DNA of 21,069 nucleotides, taken from the NCBI GenBank assembly GCA_009784995.1, contig WQXE01000016.1:1-21069 (forward strand). Reading direction: 5' to 3'. Each line of letters opens with the position of its first letter. The stretch's first letter is position 1. This document shows, one piece after another, positions 1 to 6,932 of the stretch. Under the pieces are notes generated by a model. That model did no database searches. It was not told the DNA's origin and was given only the letters and a program-made list of their open reading frames with translations. Both the position numbers and the translations under genes were made by a program. This stretch comes from Treponema sp. (GTDB taxonomy: Bacteria; Spirochaetota; Spirochaetia; Treponematales; Breznakiellaceae).

Positions 1-316
1 AAACAGCTGTATTTTTTGCTTTTTCAAAAACAGGGGACGCGAAAAGAATTACTGTTTCACGTCCATTTCTTTCTGAAAGAATGTTGTCCGCTTCAATTAC
101 CTTATGAATTTCTCTTTGCGGAAACAAATCTAAAAGTTGTGTACTTAAACGCAATGGAGGAGAGAAAAATAAAGATAAAACCAATAGTACAGGGAAACCC
201 AAATGAATAATAAACCAGAGTTTAAGAAATATATTACGTTTCTCTGGAAACGAATTTAATAGAAACAGCTTCTTTTGAAGCGTAAAATTATGGAATTGTA
301 AAAAAAGCTTCTTCAT
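1..316 (-). CDS. MMPL-family exporter, N-terminal part (runs off left edge)
   Basis: Reading leftwards from an ATG at 316-314, the frame stays open to the window edge for 105 codons plus one base. The N-terminus is basic, one strong membrane helix lies at about residues 32-52, and a periplasmic stretch follows with LLDLFPQ (61-67) and, after RETVILF, FEKAKNTAV (about 97-105). A single helix followed by a region starting 'LLDLLP' is typical of RND/MMPL-type exporters (COG4258-like) found in aryl polyene loci. The start overlaps the end of the LolA-like gene by 29 bases, and no good Shine-Dalgarno sequence is visible, so translation may be coupled to that gene; a later start before the helix is possible. 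The likely role is export of lipid or polyene across the inner membrane, together with the LolA-like and lipoprotein partners upstream. The family call rests on only about one tenth of the protein. Confidence 0.7.
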   Translation of the reverse strand, partial: MKKLFLQFHNFTLQKKLFLLNSFPEKRNIFLKLWFIIHLGFPVLLVLSLFFSPPLRLSTQLLDLFPQREIHKVIEADNILSERNGRETVILFASPVFEKAKNTAV

Positions 317-941
317 GCGCGTTAAGTGTTGTTGGGAAACTAAGGTTTGATAATGTATATGTAATTACATCGCCGTTTTGTTCAAATAATTTGATAGACC
401 GTATCGCGGAATCGCCGCTCATTATTATTTTCGTAACAAAAGAAGTTAAAACACTGTCTTTAGGCAAAAGCCCCATAGTCCAATTAGAAACACTGCCTAA
501 ATAGAAAACTTCAAAATTTTCCAAAAGACCTATACTTTGACCTGTAAATAACGAGTTCATAACATCAGCCATATGTGTAAAAGTTTCATTCCCCTGAGAG
601 CTTAAAACAGATTTTTGCCCGTTTGGTCTTACTTGTAAAATAAAATCTCTTCCCATTATCATTGTAGAGGGAAAGGGTTGTAATGTTTCCCATACCATTC
701 CTTTTTCTGAAGCGATTATAAAATTTCCTGAAGAGTTAAGTGATCTATCAAAACGGTTTAAATATTTTTCCTGTATAAAACTCCCTTTAATAATTGGTCT
801 TTGCGCGAGATTCTCGCAGGTTGCGTTAAATGTATTCATAGTCTGCGGTACAAGCGGATGACGGAAAACATCTTCCTGAGCGTAAACGTAAGAAACTATA
901 AAAACAAATACTAGAAATAATATTTTTCTGGATCTATTCAT
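288..941 (-). CDS. LolA-like outer membrane lipoprotein carrier
   Basis: This 217-residue protein has a Sec signal peptide ending near residue 21 (hydrophobic core followed by YVYA then QED), so it should be periplasmic. The mature part fits the LolA family: KGSFIQEKYL (about 52-61), a following SSGNF, and GMVWETLQPF with the conserved Trp. LolA proteins carry hydrophobic lipoproteins from inner to outer membrane. The divergent copies in aryl polyene loci are thought to shuttle the polyene lipid or associated lipoproteins. It overlaps the lipoprotein gene upstream by 8 bases and the MMPL gene downstream by 29, making a tight three-gene export operon. The family assignment is secure; the cargo is inferred from context. 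Confidence 0.85.
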   Translation of the reverse strand: MNRSRKILFLVFVFIVSYVYAQEDVFRHPLVPQTMNTFNATCENLAQRPIIKGSFIQEKYLNRFDRSLNSSGNFIIASEKGMVWETLQPFPSTMIMGRDFILQVRPNGQKSVLSSQGNETFTHMADVMNSLFTGQSIGLLENFEVFYLGSVSNWTMGLLPKDSVLTSFVTKIIMSGDSAIRSIKLFEQNGDVITYTLSNLSFPTTLNAHEEAFFTIP

Positions 942-1509
942 GGAAGGCTCCTTCCAAAGTATAAGAGTATGATCGTAAATGATTTACAAGTTTAACTGTA
1001 TTTCTTGTTTTTTCAATTTCTATAATAATTTCATTTCCATTAAAAATACGACGGTTATCATTACTAATTTCCAAAACTAAACCGCTTTCTTTTAGTGATT
1101 TGTCTAAAAGAACAGGATCATAAAAGCAAAGTTGAAAATCTACTATAATATATTCCGGTTTAAAAAATTGTAAAACAGCTCTTGGAATTACAGCCGAAGA
1201 AAAATTAACTAAACCGTTACTGTATGAAAGTTCACCTAAACTAGCTCCCATTTCATTAAAAAATATCATTTCTATCGCGTTTTCATTTGCTTTTACCCAG
1301 GAATTTAAAAAATAATTTTGACCTCTGATTTCAGCGGATAAAAACTGAGCCATATCCATGACTTTTTCAATTCCCTCTGTGGGTAATAAAATGAATTTAG
1401 AGTTGTCTGTTATATTTACATATTGTATTTCTTTTCCGGCAACTGAAGCGCATGAAAGAAAAACGGCAATGTAGACCGGGAAAAGGAAAAAGAGTTTCAT
1501 CAAGCGCAT
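934..1509 (-). CDS. DUF3261-type outer membrane lipoprotein
   Basis: This 191-residue predicted lipoprotein has a hydrophobic leader of about 16 residues followed by the lipobox FLSC, with Cys20 as the lipidated residue. Ser21 is not expected here since Ala follows (CASVAG), which is compatible with transfer to the outer membrane. Size, the C-terminal strand pattern (NEIIIEIEK, then VKLVNHLRSYSYTLEG) and position before a LolA-like gene match the small DUF3261 lipoproteins that recur in aryl polyene clusters; their biochemical function is unknown. It is the first gene of the minus-strand export operon. The ATG at 1509 is preferred over Met4 at 1500 because a strong promoter places the transcription start 2-3 bases upstream of it. 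The lipoprotein call is firm; the DUF3261 call is from pattern memory. Confidence 0.72.
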   Translation of the reverse strand: MRLMKLFFLFPVYIAVFLSCASVAGKEIQYVNITDNSKFILLPTEGIEKVMDMAQFLSAEIRGQNYFLNSWVKANENAIEMIFFNEMGASLGELSYSNGLVNFSSAVIPRAVLQFFKPEYIIVDFQLCFYDPVLLDKSLKESGLVLEISNDNRRIFNGNEIIIEIEKTRNTVKLVNHLRSYSYTLEGAFHE

Positions 1510-1518
1510 TTATCTTTA

Positions 1519-1547
1519 TTTATATACAAAATTGTAATGTTTGTCAA
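1519..1547 (-). promoter_or_regulatory. Sigma70-type promoter of the export operon
   Basis: On the minus strand, TTGACA (1547-1542) is followed after 17 bases by TATAAA (1524-1519). The expected transcription start, about 7 bases further, is at 1511-1512, only 2-3 bases before the ATG at 1509, and no Shine-Dalgarno sequence fits. This suggests a leaderless or near-leaderless mRNA. Confidence 0.65.
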
Positions 1548-1582
1548 GCAGACTATTATTTGCTGAAGTTTTTCTAAAAAAA

Positions 1583-2575
1583 CTATTTATGTTTATGTAG
1601 AAAATTAGCGATTAATTCATCATATTCCGCTTTTTGTGAAGCCCTGACATGTGAATGTCTGCCTTTGGGAAAAAAGTGGATTTCTTTAAATTCAGACTCG
1701 CAAGTTTCAAATAGCTCTTCGCTATTTGATTTAATAGAAAACTTATCCATATTACTACAGATAAATAAAATCGGAATATCAATATCTTTCATATATTTTA
1801 TGGGAGACTCTTTAAAAGGTCTAGTCTTGGTTGTTATGAATATTAGAAAAAAAGTCACATAAATACCTGCGTAAACAACAGGAAGGAAAGGCGCTTTTAG
1901 AACTTTCGCGTGGGCTTTGAAAAACTCGTAATAATTTTTATATAATCCATCTGTAACTATCCTTTTTAAAAAACCGTTACATTCTTTTTTAAGTTTTTTA
2001 TACGCGTAAATCGCCGTAGCCGCGCCTATGCAAATTCCATGAACAGTAAAATCAGATATTTTATATTTTTCATTTATCAGTTTAATCCATAAAATTAAAT
2101 CGTCACTTTCTTTTATTCCTCCTGTTTGAAATACCCCGTCACTAAAACCATTAGAGCGAACATCGATAACTAAAATATTATATTCATTTTTAGAATAAAC
2201 ATCCGCGAAATAATAGGAATAGAGCAGTGACTCAGCTCTTCCCTGCACGATTACCGCGCATTTGTCAAACCCGAAATTAATGTATTCACCGTATAAATTA
2301 AGACCTTCACTTCTTATTTGAAGCAGTTCTTTTTTTTCCTTAAAATTTTGTGACCAAGCTACTCCTTCAGAAAACATAGACATTTGTAATTCATCCTTTT
2401 TCTGTGTGCACTCCCTGGTTCTTTTTTTAAAAGGGCTGCGGTATGCGGTTTTTATAAAAATCATAAAAACTAAAATCAGGAATAAAATTATACAGACAGC
2501 CGTAAGACAAGCAATTATAATAACGCATGTATTTACCCAGGGATTAAATATTGTACCGGTTAATAAAACGTTCAT
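1583..2575 (-). CDS. Membrane-anchored alpha/beta hydrolase with Cys at the nucleophile elbow
   Basis: This 330-residue protein has one N-terminal membrane helix (about 17-42), a basic linker, then an alpha/beta-hydrolase fold: VIDVRSNGFSDG (about 136-147, the usual D-x-R-G-x-G-x-S-x-G strand), EsDD..LWIKLI, and the nucleophile elbow HGICIGA at 179-185. The elbow normally reads G-x-S-x-G; here it is G180-I-C182-I-G184, and the codon is clearly TGC. Candidate acid and base are Asp277 (SNMDKF) and His307 (GRHSHV). A second hydrophobic stretch (about 228-248) lies in the cap region. Cys nucleophiles are known in dienelactone hydrolases, so a thiol enzyme (thioesterase, acyltransferase or hydrolase) is possible, as is a non-catalytic role. 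It follows the GT32-like gene by 8 bases, presumably in one operon. The substrate cannot be predicted. Confidence 0.7.
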   Translation of the reverse strand: MNVLLTGTIFNPWVNTCVIIIACLTAVCIILFLILVFMIFIKTAYRSPFKKRTRECTQKKDELQMSMFSEGVAWSQNFKEKKELLQIRSEGLNLYGEYINFGFDKCAVIVQGRAESLLYSYYFADVYSKNEYNILVIDVRSNGFSDGVFQTGGIKESDDLILWIKLINEKYKISDFTVHGICIGAATAIYAYKKLKKECNGFLKRIVTDGLYKNYYEFFKAHAKVLKAPFLPVVYAGIYVTFFLIFITTKTRPFKESPIKYMKDIDIPILFICSNMDKFSIKSNSEELFETCESEFKEIHFFPKGRHSHVRASQKAEYDELIANFLHKHK

Positions 2576-2583
2576 GTTATTTT

Positions 2584-3354
2584 TTATTTACGGTGATTCC
2601 TTTTGTATTCACTATCAAGCTGACAAAACATGTATAACCTCGCGATTCTTTCAAAGCAGCCAAATAAGTGTTTTCCAATAATTAAAAAAATAACTTTTGC
2701 GATTCTTCTTCCTATCAACTTACTGATTGGATGCCATGTCGAAGAGAGGTGGTGTATCGCCATTGTATTATCTGTAATATTTATTCTGTGAGTAATGTAG
2801 TTTTTAGGATAGAAGTATTCTGACGAAATAAGCATTACATTGTCTTGTATTTTTTTTGTTTTTCCGTCTAATTTAGGATTATAAAGCCTTTTTGTTGAGG
2901 CGCTGAAATTAAAAACAGTCAGCATATTAGAACCGATATTTACTTTTTTAATGGGTGTAAGATACCTTTCGTGCACTTCACGGATTAATTTGTGCCCTTT
3001 TTTCGCGCCTAAAACCGCGCTGCCAAACCAAAATTTAGATTCATATCCAATAAAAAAGTCGTTATTTGTAATTAATTCATTAAATGGTTTTAAAAGTTCG
3101 ATATCGGTGTCAAGATAAACACCGCCGTAATTTAAAAGAACATAACTTCGTATAAAATCGGCGGCAAGCGCCCAATTTTCTTTTTCAATTGCTGCTTTTA
3201 CCCAGGAATGATTCTCACAATCAAAATTATTTTCGCTCCATTTAATTATTTCCCAATCAGGATGAAGCTCCTGCCAGCCGCGTATAAAAGCCTGATGCTT
3301 TTCAGGAATTTCTTTGTTCCCAAGCCAAATATAATGTATTGTTTTTTCAATCAT
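2584..3354 (-). CDS. GT32-type glycosyltransferase (DXD sugar transferase)
   Basis: This 256-residue soluble-looking glycosyltransferase carries IPKxIHyIWlG-like IHYIWLG near its start (6-12), HPDWEIIKWSE (31-41), and the signature ADFIRSYVLLNYGGVYLDTD. Asp82-Thr-Asp84 is the metal and nucleotide-sugar binding DXD motif. This is the OCH1/capsular-polysaccharide-type transferase fold of family GT32. The protein has the usual length for bacterial members. It probably adds a hexose to a surface glycan or lipid at the cytoplasmic face. It leads the operon with the Cys-type hydrolase and is transcribed divergently from a radical SAM gene. Whether it acts on the polyene product or on an unrelated envelope glycan is not visible from sequence. 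Confidence 0.85.
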   Translation of the reverse strand: MIEKTIHYIWLGNKEIPEKHQAFIRGWQELHPDWEIIKWSENNFDCENHSWVKAAIEKENWALAADFIRSYVLLNYGGVYLDTDIELLKPFNELITNNDFFIGYESKFWFGSAVLGAKKGHKLIREVHERYLTPIKKVNIGSNMLTVFNFSASTKRLYNPKLDGKTKKIQDNVMLISSEYFYPKNYITHRINITDNTMAIHHLSSTWHPISKLIGRRIAKVIFLIIGKHLFGCFERIARLYMFCQLDSEYKRNHRK

Positions 3355-3390
3355 GTTTTTAGTTTATATTGTAAAATTCTTCTTTAAGTT

Positions 3391-3420
3391 ATTATAATTA
3401 ACTTTTTTACTTTTAGTCAA
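3391..3420 (-). promoter_or_regulatory. Sigma70-type promoter for the GT32-like operon
   Basis: On the minus strand, TTGACT (3420-3415) and TATAAT (3396-3391) are 18 bases apart. The predicted start near 3384 leaves a leader of about 30 bases before the ATG at 3354. A second TATAAA lies 8 bases before the ATG but has no good -35 partner. Confidence 0.6.
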
Positions 3421-3442
3421 TATGAATTTATTGGGTTTTCTA

Positions 3443-3471
3443 ATGACAAAAACATAAAAAAACGCTATTAT
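3443..3471 (+). promoter_or_regulatory. Sigma70-type promoter for the radical SAM gene
   Basis: ATGACA (3443-3448) and TATTAT (3466-3471) are separated by 17 bases. The predicted transcription start falls at 3478-3480, on the ATG at 3480. No Shine-Dalgarno sequence is present, so this would be a leaderless transcript. It is back-to-back with the promoter at 3391-3420. Confidence 0.5.
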
Positions 3472-3479
3472 TGTAGTTT

Positions 3480-4382
3480 ATGGAACAAAAAAAAGGCTGG
3501 ATTGTTAGAATCCGTCAGATTTTATACACAAAAGCTTCCTTTTCTTATTTGAGGATAACCGCGAATCAACGACTGAAACCAAGAAAACGTTTACGGTTTG
3601 AAACAGATGTAGTAGATCATTGCAATTTAAATTGTAAATCATGTCATCATTTTTCATCTGTCGCTGATCAATACTTTGTTAAAAAAGAAATATTTGAAAA
3701 AGATTTCGCGAGACTTTCGAAGCTCGCCGGAAGAAATAATGAAAATATTGATATAATGGGCGGCGAGCCGTTACTGCATCCTGAAATTTCTAAGCTCGTG
3801 GAGATAGCAAGAAAATATTTCGATGGTCCTATAAACATTGTAACAAATGGTATTTTGTTAGAGAAAATGAACGCGTTTTTTTGGGAATCATGCGAGAAAA
3901 ATAATATACGAATAATTGTTTCAAGTTATCCAATAAAATTGAATGTTAAACGAATAAAAGAACTCGCGAAAAAACATAGTGTAAAATTAAAGATTCGTTC
4001 TCTGTTTATGAGTAAAAACAGTTGGTGTAAATTGCCATTTGATTTAGATGGCAATCAGTCTAAAACAGAAAACAGTAAATTATGCTTAACAATAAATAAA
4101 TGTAATTTTTTAAAAAACGGCAGGCTTTCTACTTGCTGTCTGCCGTTGATTGCCGATCGGTTTAATAATTATTTTGGTAAGGACACTGAAACCGAAGGTT
4201 TCGGAAAGACTTTAGAGGTTACAGACGATGATTATATCGATATTTACAAAGCGAAAAATATAGAGGAAATTTATGAATTTTTAAGCAAACCAATGCCATT
4301 TTGCCGCTATTGCAGAATAAAATCATGGGAAATAGGCATTGAATGGGGAGTGACTAAGAAGGAAATAACAGAATGGATATAG
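3480..4382 (+). CDS. Radical SAM protein with SPASM-like C-terminal cysteines
   Basis: This 300-residue radical SAM protein has the iron-sulfur motif C48-NLN-C52-KS-C55 (CX3CX2C) and the SAM-binding GGEPLLHPE at 94-102, followed by VTNGILL (121-127). Further cysteines at 183, 202, 208, 219/220, 275 and 278 resemble the auxiliary cluster ligands of SPASM or twitch domains. The length is short for a full SPASM enzyme. Related small radical SAM proteins often sit beside glycosyltransferases in surface-glycan loci, but their reactions are mostly unknown. Here the gene faces away from a GT32-like gene and precedes the ACP operon, which has its own promoter, so it may be a single-gene unit. The fold is firm; the substrate is unknown. 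Confidence 0.85.
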   Translation: MEQKKGWIVRIRQILYTKASFSYLRITANQRLKPRKRLRFETDVVDHCNLNCKSCHHFSSVADQYFVKKEIFEKDFARLSKLAGRNNENIDIMGGEPLLHPEISKLVEIARKYFDGPINIVTNGILLEKMNAFFWESCEKNNIRIIVSSYPIKLNVKRIKELAKKHSVKLKIRSLFMSKNSWCKLPFDLDGNQSKTENSKLCLTINKCNFLKNGRLSTCCLPLIADRFNNYFGKDTETEGFGKTLEVTDDDYIDIYKAKNIEEIYEFLSKPMPFCRYCRIKSWEIGIEWGVTKKEITEWI

Positions 4383-4393
4383 GAATAATGGTT

Positions 4394-4428
4394 AGTACTG
4401 ATGGATATTGACATAAAAAGTACTTTTT
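4394..4428. promoter_or_regulatory. Candidate operator: paired AGTACT palindromes
   Basis: AGTACT occurs at 4394-4399, just upstream of the -35 box, and again at 4419-4424. The second copy lies in the perfect palindrome AAAAAGTACTTTTT (4415-4428) inside the promoter spacer. Centres are 25 bases apart, roughly two and a half helical turns. A dimeric repressor binding here would block polymerase, but no regulator gene is visible in the window. Confidence 0.3.
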
Positions 4429-4437
4429 TACTATAAT
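4408..4437 (+). promoter_or_regulatory. Near-consensus promoter of the main biosynthetic operon
   Basis: A perfect TTGACA (4408-4413) and a perfect TATAAT (4432-4437) are separated by 18 bases. The predicted transcription start is at about 4444, directly at the ACP ATG (4445), with no Shine-Dalgarno sequence upstream. The spacer contains a 14-base palindrome. Confidence 0.72.
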
Positions 4438-4444
4438 CCGATTT

Positions 4445-4702
4445 ATGGATGATTTAAAACAACAAATTAAAGAACTAATAATAAACTCCCTTGAACTTGA
4501 TGGCGTTAAAACCGAAGACATCGTTGATTCCGACCCTTTATTTAGGGAAGGTCTTGGTTTAGATTCTATAGACGCGCTTGAACTTGGGGTAGCGATAAAG
4601 AAGAAATTTGGGGTTAAACTTTCAGCGGAAAACGCGGATAATAGAAAACATTTCGCGTCTGTAGATGCCCTTGCCGCGTATATTACAGAATTTAAATCCT
4701 GA
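4445..4702 (+). CDS. Acyl carrier protein
   Basis: This 85-residue ACP has the phosphopantetheine attachment site GLDSIDALEL with Ser41. Acidic helix II and overall length are typical. It should carry starter and growing polyene chains as thioesters after activation by the phosphopantetheinyl transferase at 12217-12915. It opens the main biosynthetic operon and its stop shares one base with the start of the AMP-ligase gene (TGATG). Described aryl polyene loci usually encode two ACPs; only this one is visible here. The start is fixed by the promoter, which leaves essentially no leader. Confidence 0.93.
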   Translation: MDDLKQQIKELIINSLELDGVKTEDIVDSDPLFREGLGLDSIDALELGVAIKKKFGVKLSAENADNRKHFASVDALAAYITEFKS

Positions 4703-6585
4703 TGGCTTTTCGGTTGACTGGTGTTTTAAAAGCAGCTGCAGGAATTTTCCCGGTTAAAACACCGTTTTTTTGGTTTACCATTCCCCTTTTTATATTTGGT
4801 TTTTTTTGCCTTTTTAGTGAGTCCGGTTCTATTTTAAAATTTTACCCAATTTTAATGAATCTAGTGTTCCTGTTTTTCTTCGGTGTTACTCTTTTTAAAC
4901 CTACATCGATAATTTATCGCTTCGCTATTCTTATGGATAAAACTATTCCCGCTTCTCCCTGGAATAAAAGAATCGCCGAATATTGCCGCAAAGTAACTAT
5001 TGTTTGGTGCGGTTTCTTTTTGTTAAACGGAAGTTTTGCGGCATACACTATTTTTTTTGGTTCTGATGATTTATGGACTATATATAACGGCGGTATAGTT
5101 TTTATATTTATGGGTTTTCTCTTCGCGGGCGAGTTTATCATAAGAAAAAGAATACAGAAAAAAAGACATTTATCTGTTCCGCTTTCAGTGTTCAAAAAAA
5201 AATCACGAGAACCTTCGTTGATCCTGTGTTATGATGGCGCGTGGAATGAAAGGTTATATAAAACATGGAAAGATTTTATAAAAGATACAGCCAAGTTAAG
5301 AAAATACATTAAAGAAAAAGGCTCGGATAAAAAACGCTGGCTGCTTTATAGCGAAGATTGCTGGCATTTTTTATTGGCTTTTACGGCTTTGCTTCAATGT
5401 AAAAAAGAAGTACTCCTAAGCGCGAATATCAGCCCGGGTTACATCGCTGAAATACGCGGCGCGGATAAAAAATCCATTCCTTTCCTTACAGACCAGACTT
5501 CTTCCGGTGAACAAGATTTTATACATATTCCCGAATTGCTTGCCGGAATATCGTTAAAACATTCAGAAATTGATAAAATACCGGAAATCAACGCGGATGA
5601 AACATCAATAATAATGTATACATCCGGAAGCACAGGAGAGCCAAAAGCTATAAAGCAGCGACTTACAGAATTTGAAAAAGATAATAGCGGTATTATTTCT
5701 TTGCGCGGCGAAGAGTTTCTTAAACGCAAAGTATGTTCTACAGTAAGTCATCATCATATGTATGGGCTTCTTTATACAATACTTCTGCCATTTACAATGG
5801 GAGTTCCGTTCAGAAGAAAAATGATTGATTTTCCCGGTGAACTGGAAAAACTAAATCGCGCAAGTTATATGATTGTTTCCAGTCCCGCTTTCCTTAAACG
5901 CGCGGTGAAAACTGAAACACCTTTCACTTTAAAATCTCCGTGGATATTCACCTCCGGGGGACTTCTGGAATATGAAACAGCGGAAAAAACAAATGAGGTT
6001 TTAGGCTTTTGGCCTATCGAAGGTTATGGCAGTACCGAAACATCCGGTGTTGCCTGGAGACAATCATGTAAAGGTCAGGAATGGACACCGTTAGATACAG
6101 TTCAATTAAGCCAAGCCGATGATGGCTGCCTTATTGTTTGTTCGCCATACATAAAAGATCCGGCGGGGTTTAAAACAGCCGATATGGTTGAACTTCTTCC
6201 TGATGGCCGCTTCCTATTAAAAGGACGCGTTGATTCAGTTGTCAAAATCGAAGAAAAACGGATATCCCTGCCTGAAATCGAAAACCGTATTAAACAATCC
6301 GGTTTTGTTGACGATGTTTGTGTGATCCCCATGGAAGGAAGCCGTCAGTATCTCGCGGCGGCAATTGTTTTTAATAATAAAGGGATAGAAAAATTTAACG
6401 GATTGGAGAAAATTTTAATTAATAAATTCTGGAGAGAATATCTTTCTCAATACCTTGAAAATGTTGTTATCCCAAAAAAATGGCTTTACCTTTCAGAGCT
6501 GCCGGTTGATACGCAGGGGAAAAAACGAAAAGAAGATATGACGCGGCTTTTTAATGATAAAACAAACGGGGAATCTTTGGAATGA
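4702..6585 (+). CDS. Fused COG4648-like membrane domain and AMP-dependent acyl ligase (ApeG-ApeH-like)
   Basis: This 627-residue fusion has two parts. Residues 1-150 hold about four membrane helices (21-38, 46-64, 99-118, 128-145) and the pattern of the COG4648 membrane proteins of aryl polyene loci: FYPILMNL, VTIVWCGFFLLNGS, LWTIYNG, GFLFAGE. Residues 165-627 form an adenylate-forming ligase: P-loop MYTSGSTGEPK (305-315), SHHHMYG (349-355), YGSTE (442-446), Asp494 in TADMVEL, GRVDSVVK (508-515), and C-terminal Lys in DTQGKKRK (603-610). In described loci these are separate genes. The ligase should activate the starter acid as acyl-AMP and load it on the ACP. It is translationally coupled to the ACP gene upstream and overlaps the dehydratase gene by 4 bases. 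The domain calls are strong; the starter identity is unknown. Confidence 0.88.
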   Translation: MAFRLTGVLKAAAGIFPVKTPFFWFTIPLFIFGFFCLFSESGSILKFYPILMNLVFLFFFGVTLFKPTSIIYRFAILMDKTIPASPWNKRIAEYCRKVTIVWCGFFLLNGSFAAYTIFFGSDDLWTIYNGGIVFIFMGFLFAGEFIIRKRIQKKRHLSVPLSVFKKKSREPSLILCYDGAWNERLYKTWKDFIKDTAKLRKYIKEKGSDKKRWLLYSEDCWHFLLAFTALLQCKKEVLLSANISPGYIAEIRGADKKSIPFLTDQTSSGEQDFIHIPELLAGISLKHSEIDKIPEINADETSIIMYTSGSTGEPKAIKQRLTEFEKDNSGIISLRGEEFLKRKVCSTVSHHHMYGLLYTILLPFTMGVPFRRKMIDFPGELEKLNRASYMIVSSPAFLKRAVKTETPFTLKSPWIFTSGGLLEYETAEKTNEVLGFWPIEGYGSTETSGVAWRQSCKGQEWTPLDTVQLSQADDGCLIVCSPYIKDPAGFKTADMVELLPDGRFLLKGRVDSVVKIEEKRISLPEIENRIKQSGFVDDVCVIPMEGSRQYLAAAIVFNNKGIEKFNGLEKILINKFWREYLSQYLENVVIPKKWLYLSELPVDTQGKKRKEDMTRLFNDKTNGESLE

Positions 6586-6932
6586 ATAAAATTAACAAAG
6601 AAAAAATTATTAAACAAACCGAAACCGCTGTTGTTTTGGAATTCTCCATTCCCGGTTCAAGTGATTATTTTAACGGACATTTCCCGGGTTTTCCTGTTCT
6701 TCCGGCAGTAGCTCAAATTTTTATTATTACGCACTTTGTTTCCAGATATTTTGGAATTTGTATTGAACTTTCAAAAATAAAACGGACAAAGTTTATCAAT
6801 ATTATACAGCCTGATATTCCACTTGTTTTATACTTGGAAAAAATAGAAAAAAATATTTCTTTTAAAATAATTTCTACAGATGAAAAAACTGTTTTTTCCG
6901 CGGGTACTCTTGTTTTACCGGAGGAATTATGA
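6582..6932 (+). CDS. ApeI-like hotdog 3-hydroxyacyl-ACP dehydratase
   Basis: This 116-residue single hotdog domain of the FabA/FabZ/ApeI type has the catalytic-loop motif YFNGHFPGFPVLPAVAQ, with His33 as the conserved histidine. It should dehydrate 3-hydroxyacyl-ACP intermediates during polyene extension, perhaps as a heterodimer with the ApeP-like protein at 8535-8996. Oddly, the position 11 residues after HFPG, which is the catalytic Glu in FabZ, is Phe47 (AQIFII). The partner may therefore supply the acidic residue, or this subunit may be impaired. It overlaps the ligase stop by 4 bases (ATGA) and the next gene by 4, so translation is coupled. Confidence 0.85.
   Translation: MNKINKEKIIKQTETAVVLEFSIPGSSDYFNGHFPGFPVLPAVAQIFIITHFVSRYFGICIELSKIKRTKFINIIQPDIPLVLYLEKIEKNISFKIISTDEKTVFSAGTLVLPEEL

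Noticed and set aside
16..210. A forward open frame of 64 codons at the left edge
   Set aside because: It lies opposite the N-terminal part of the MMPL exporter, which has a membrane helix and family-like sequence; the forward frame has no recognisable features or ribosome site.
1567..1584. A hairpin AGTTTTT-AAAAAACT after the minus-strand hydrolase region as terminator
   Set aside because: The stem is almost all A-T and lies upstream of the export operon promoter rather than after a gene in the right orientation with a GC stem.
5605..6540. A nonribosomal peptide synthetase adenylation domain
   Set aside because: There is no condensation or carrier domain attached and the partner is a discrete ACP; a stand-alone acyl ligase fits better.
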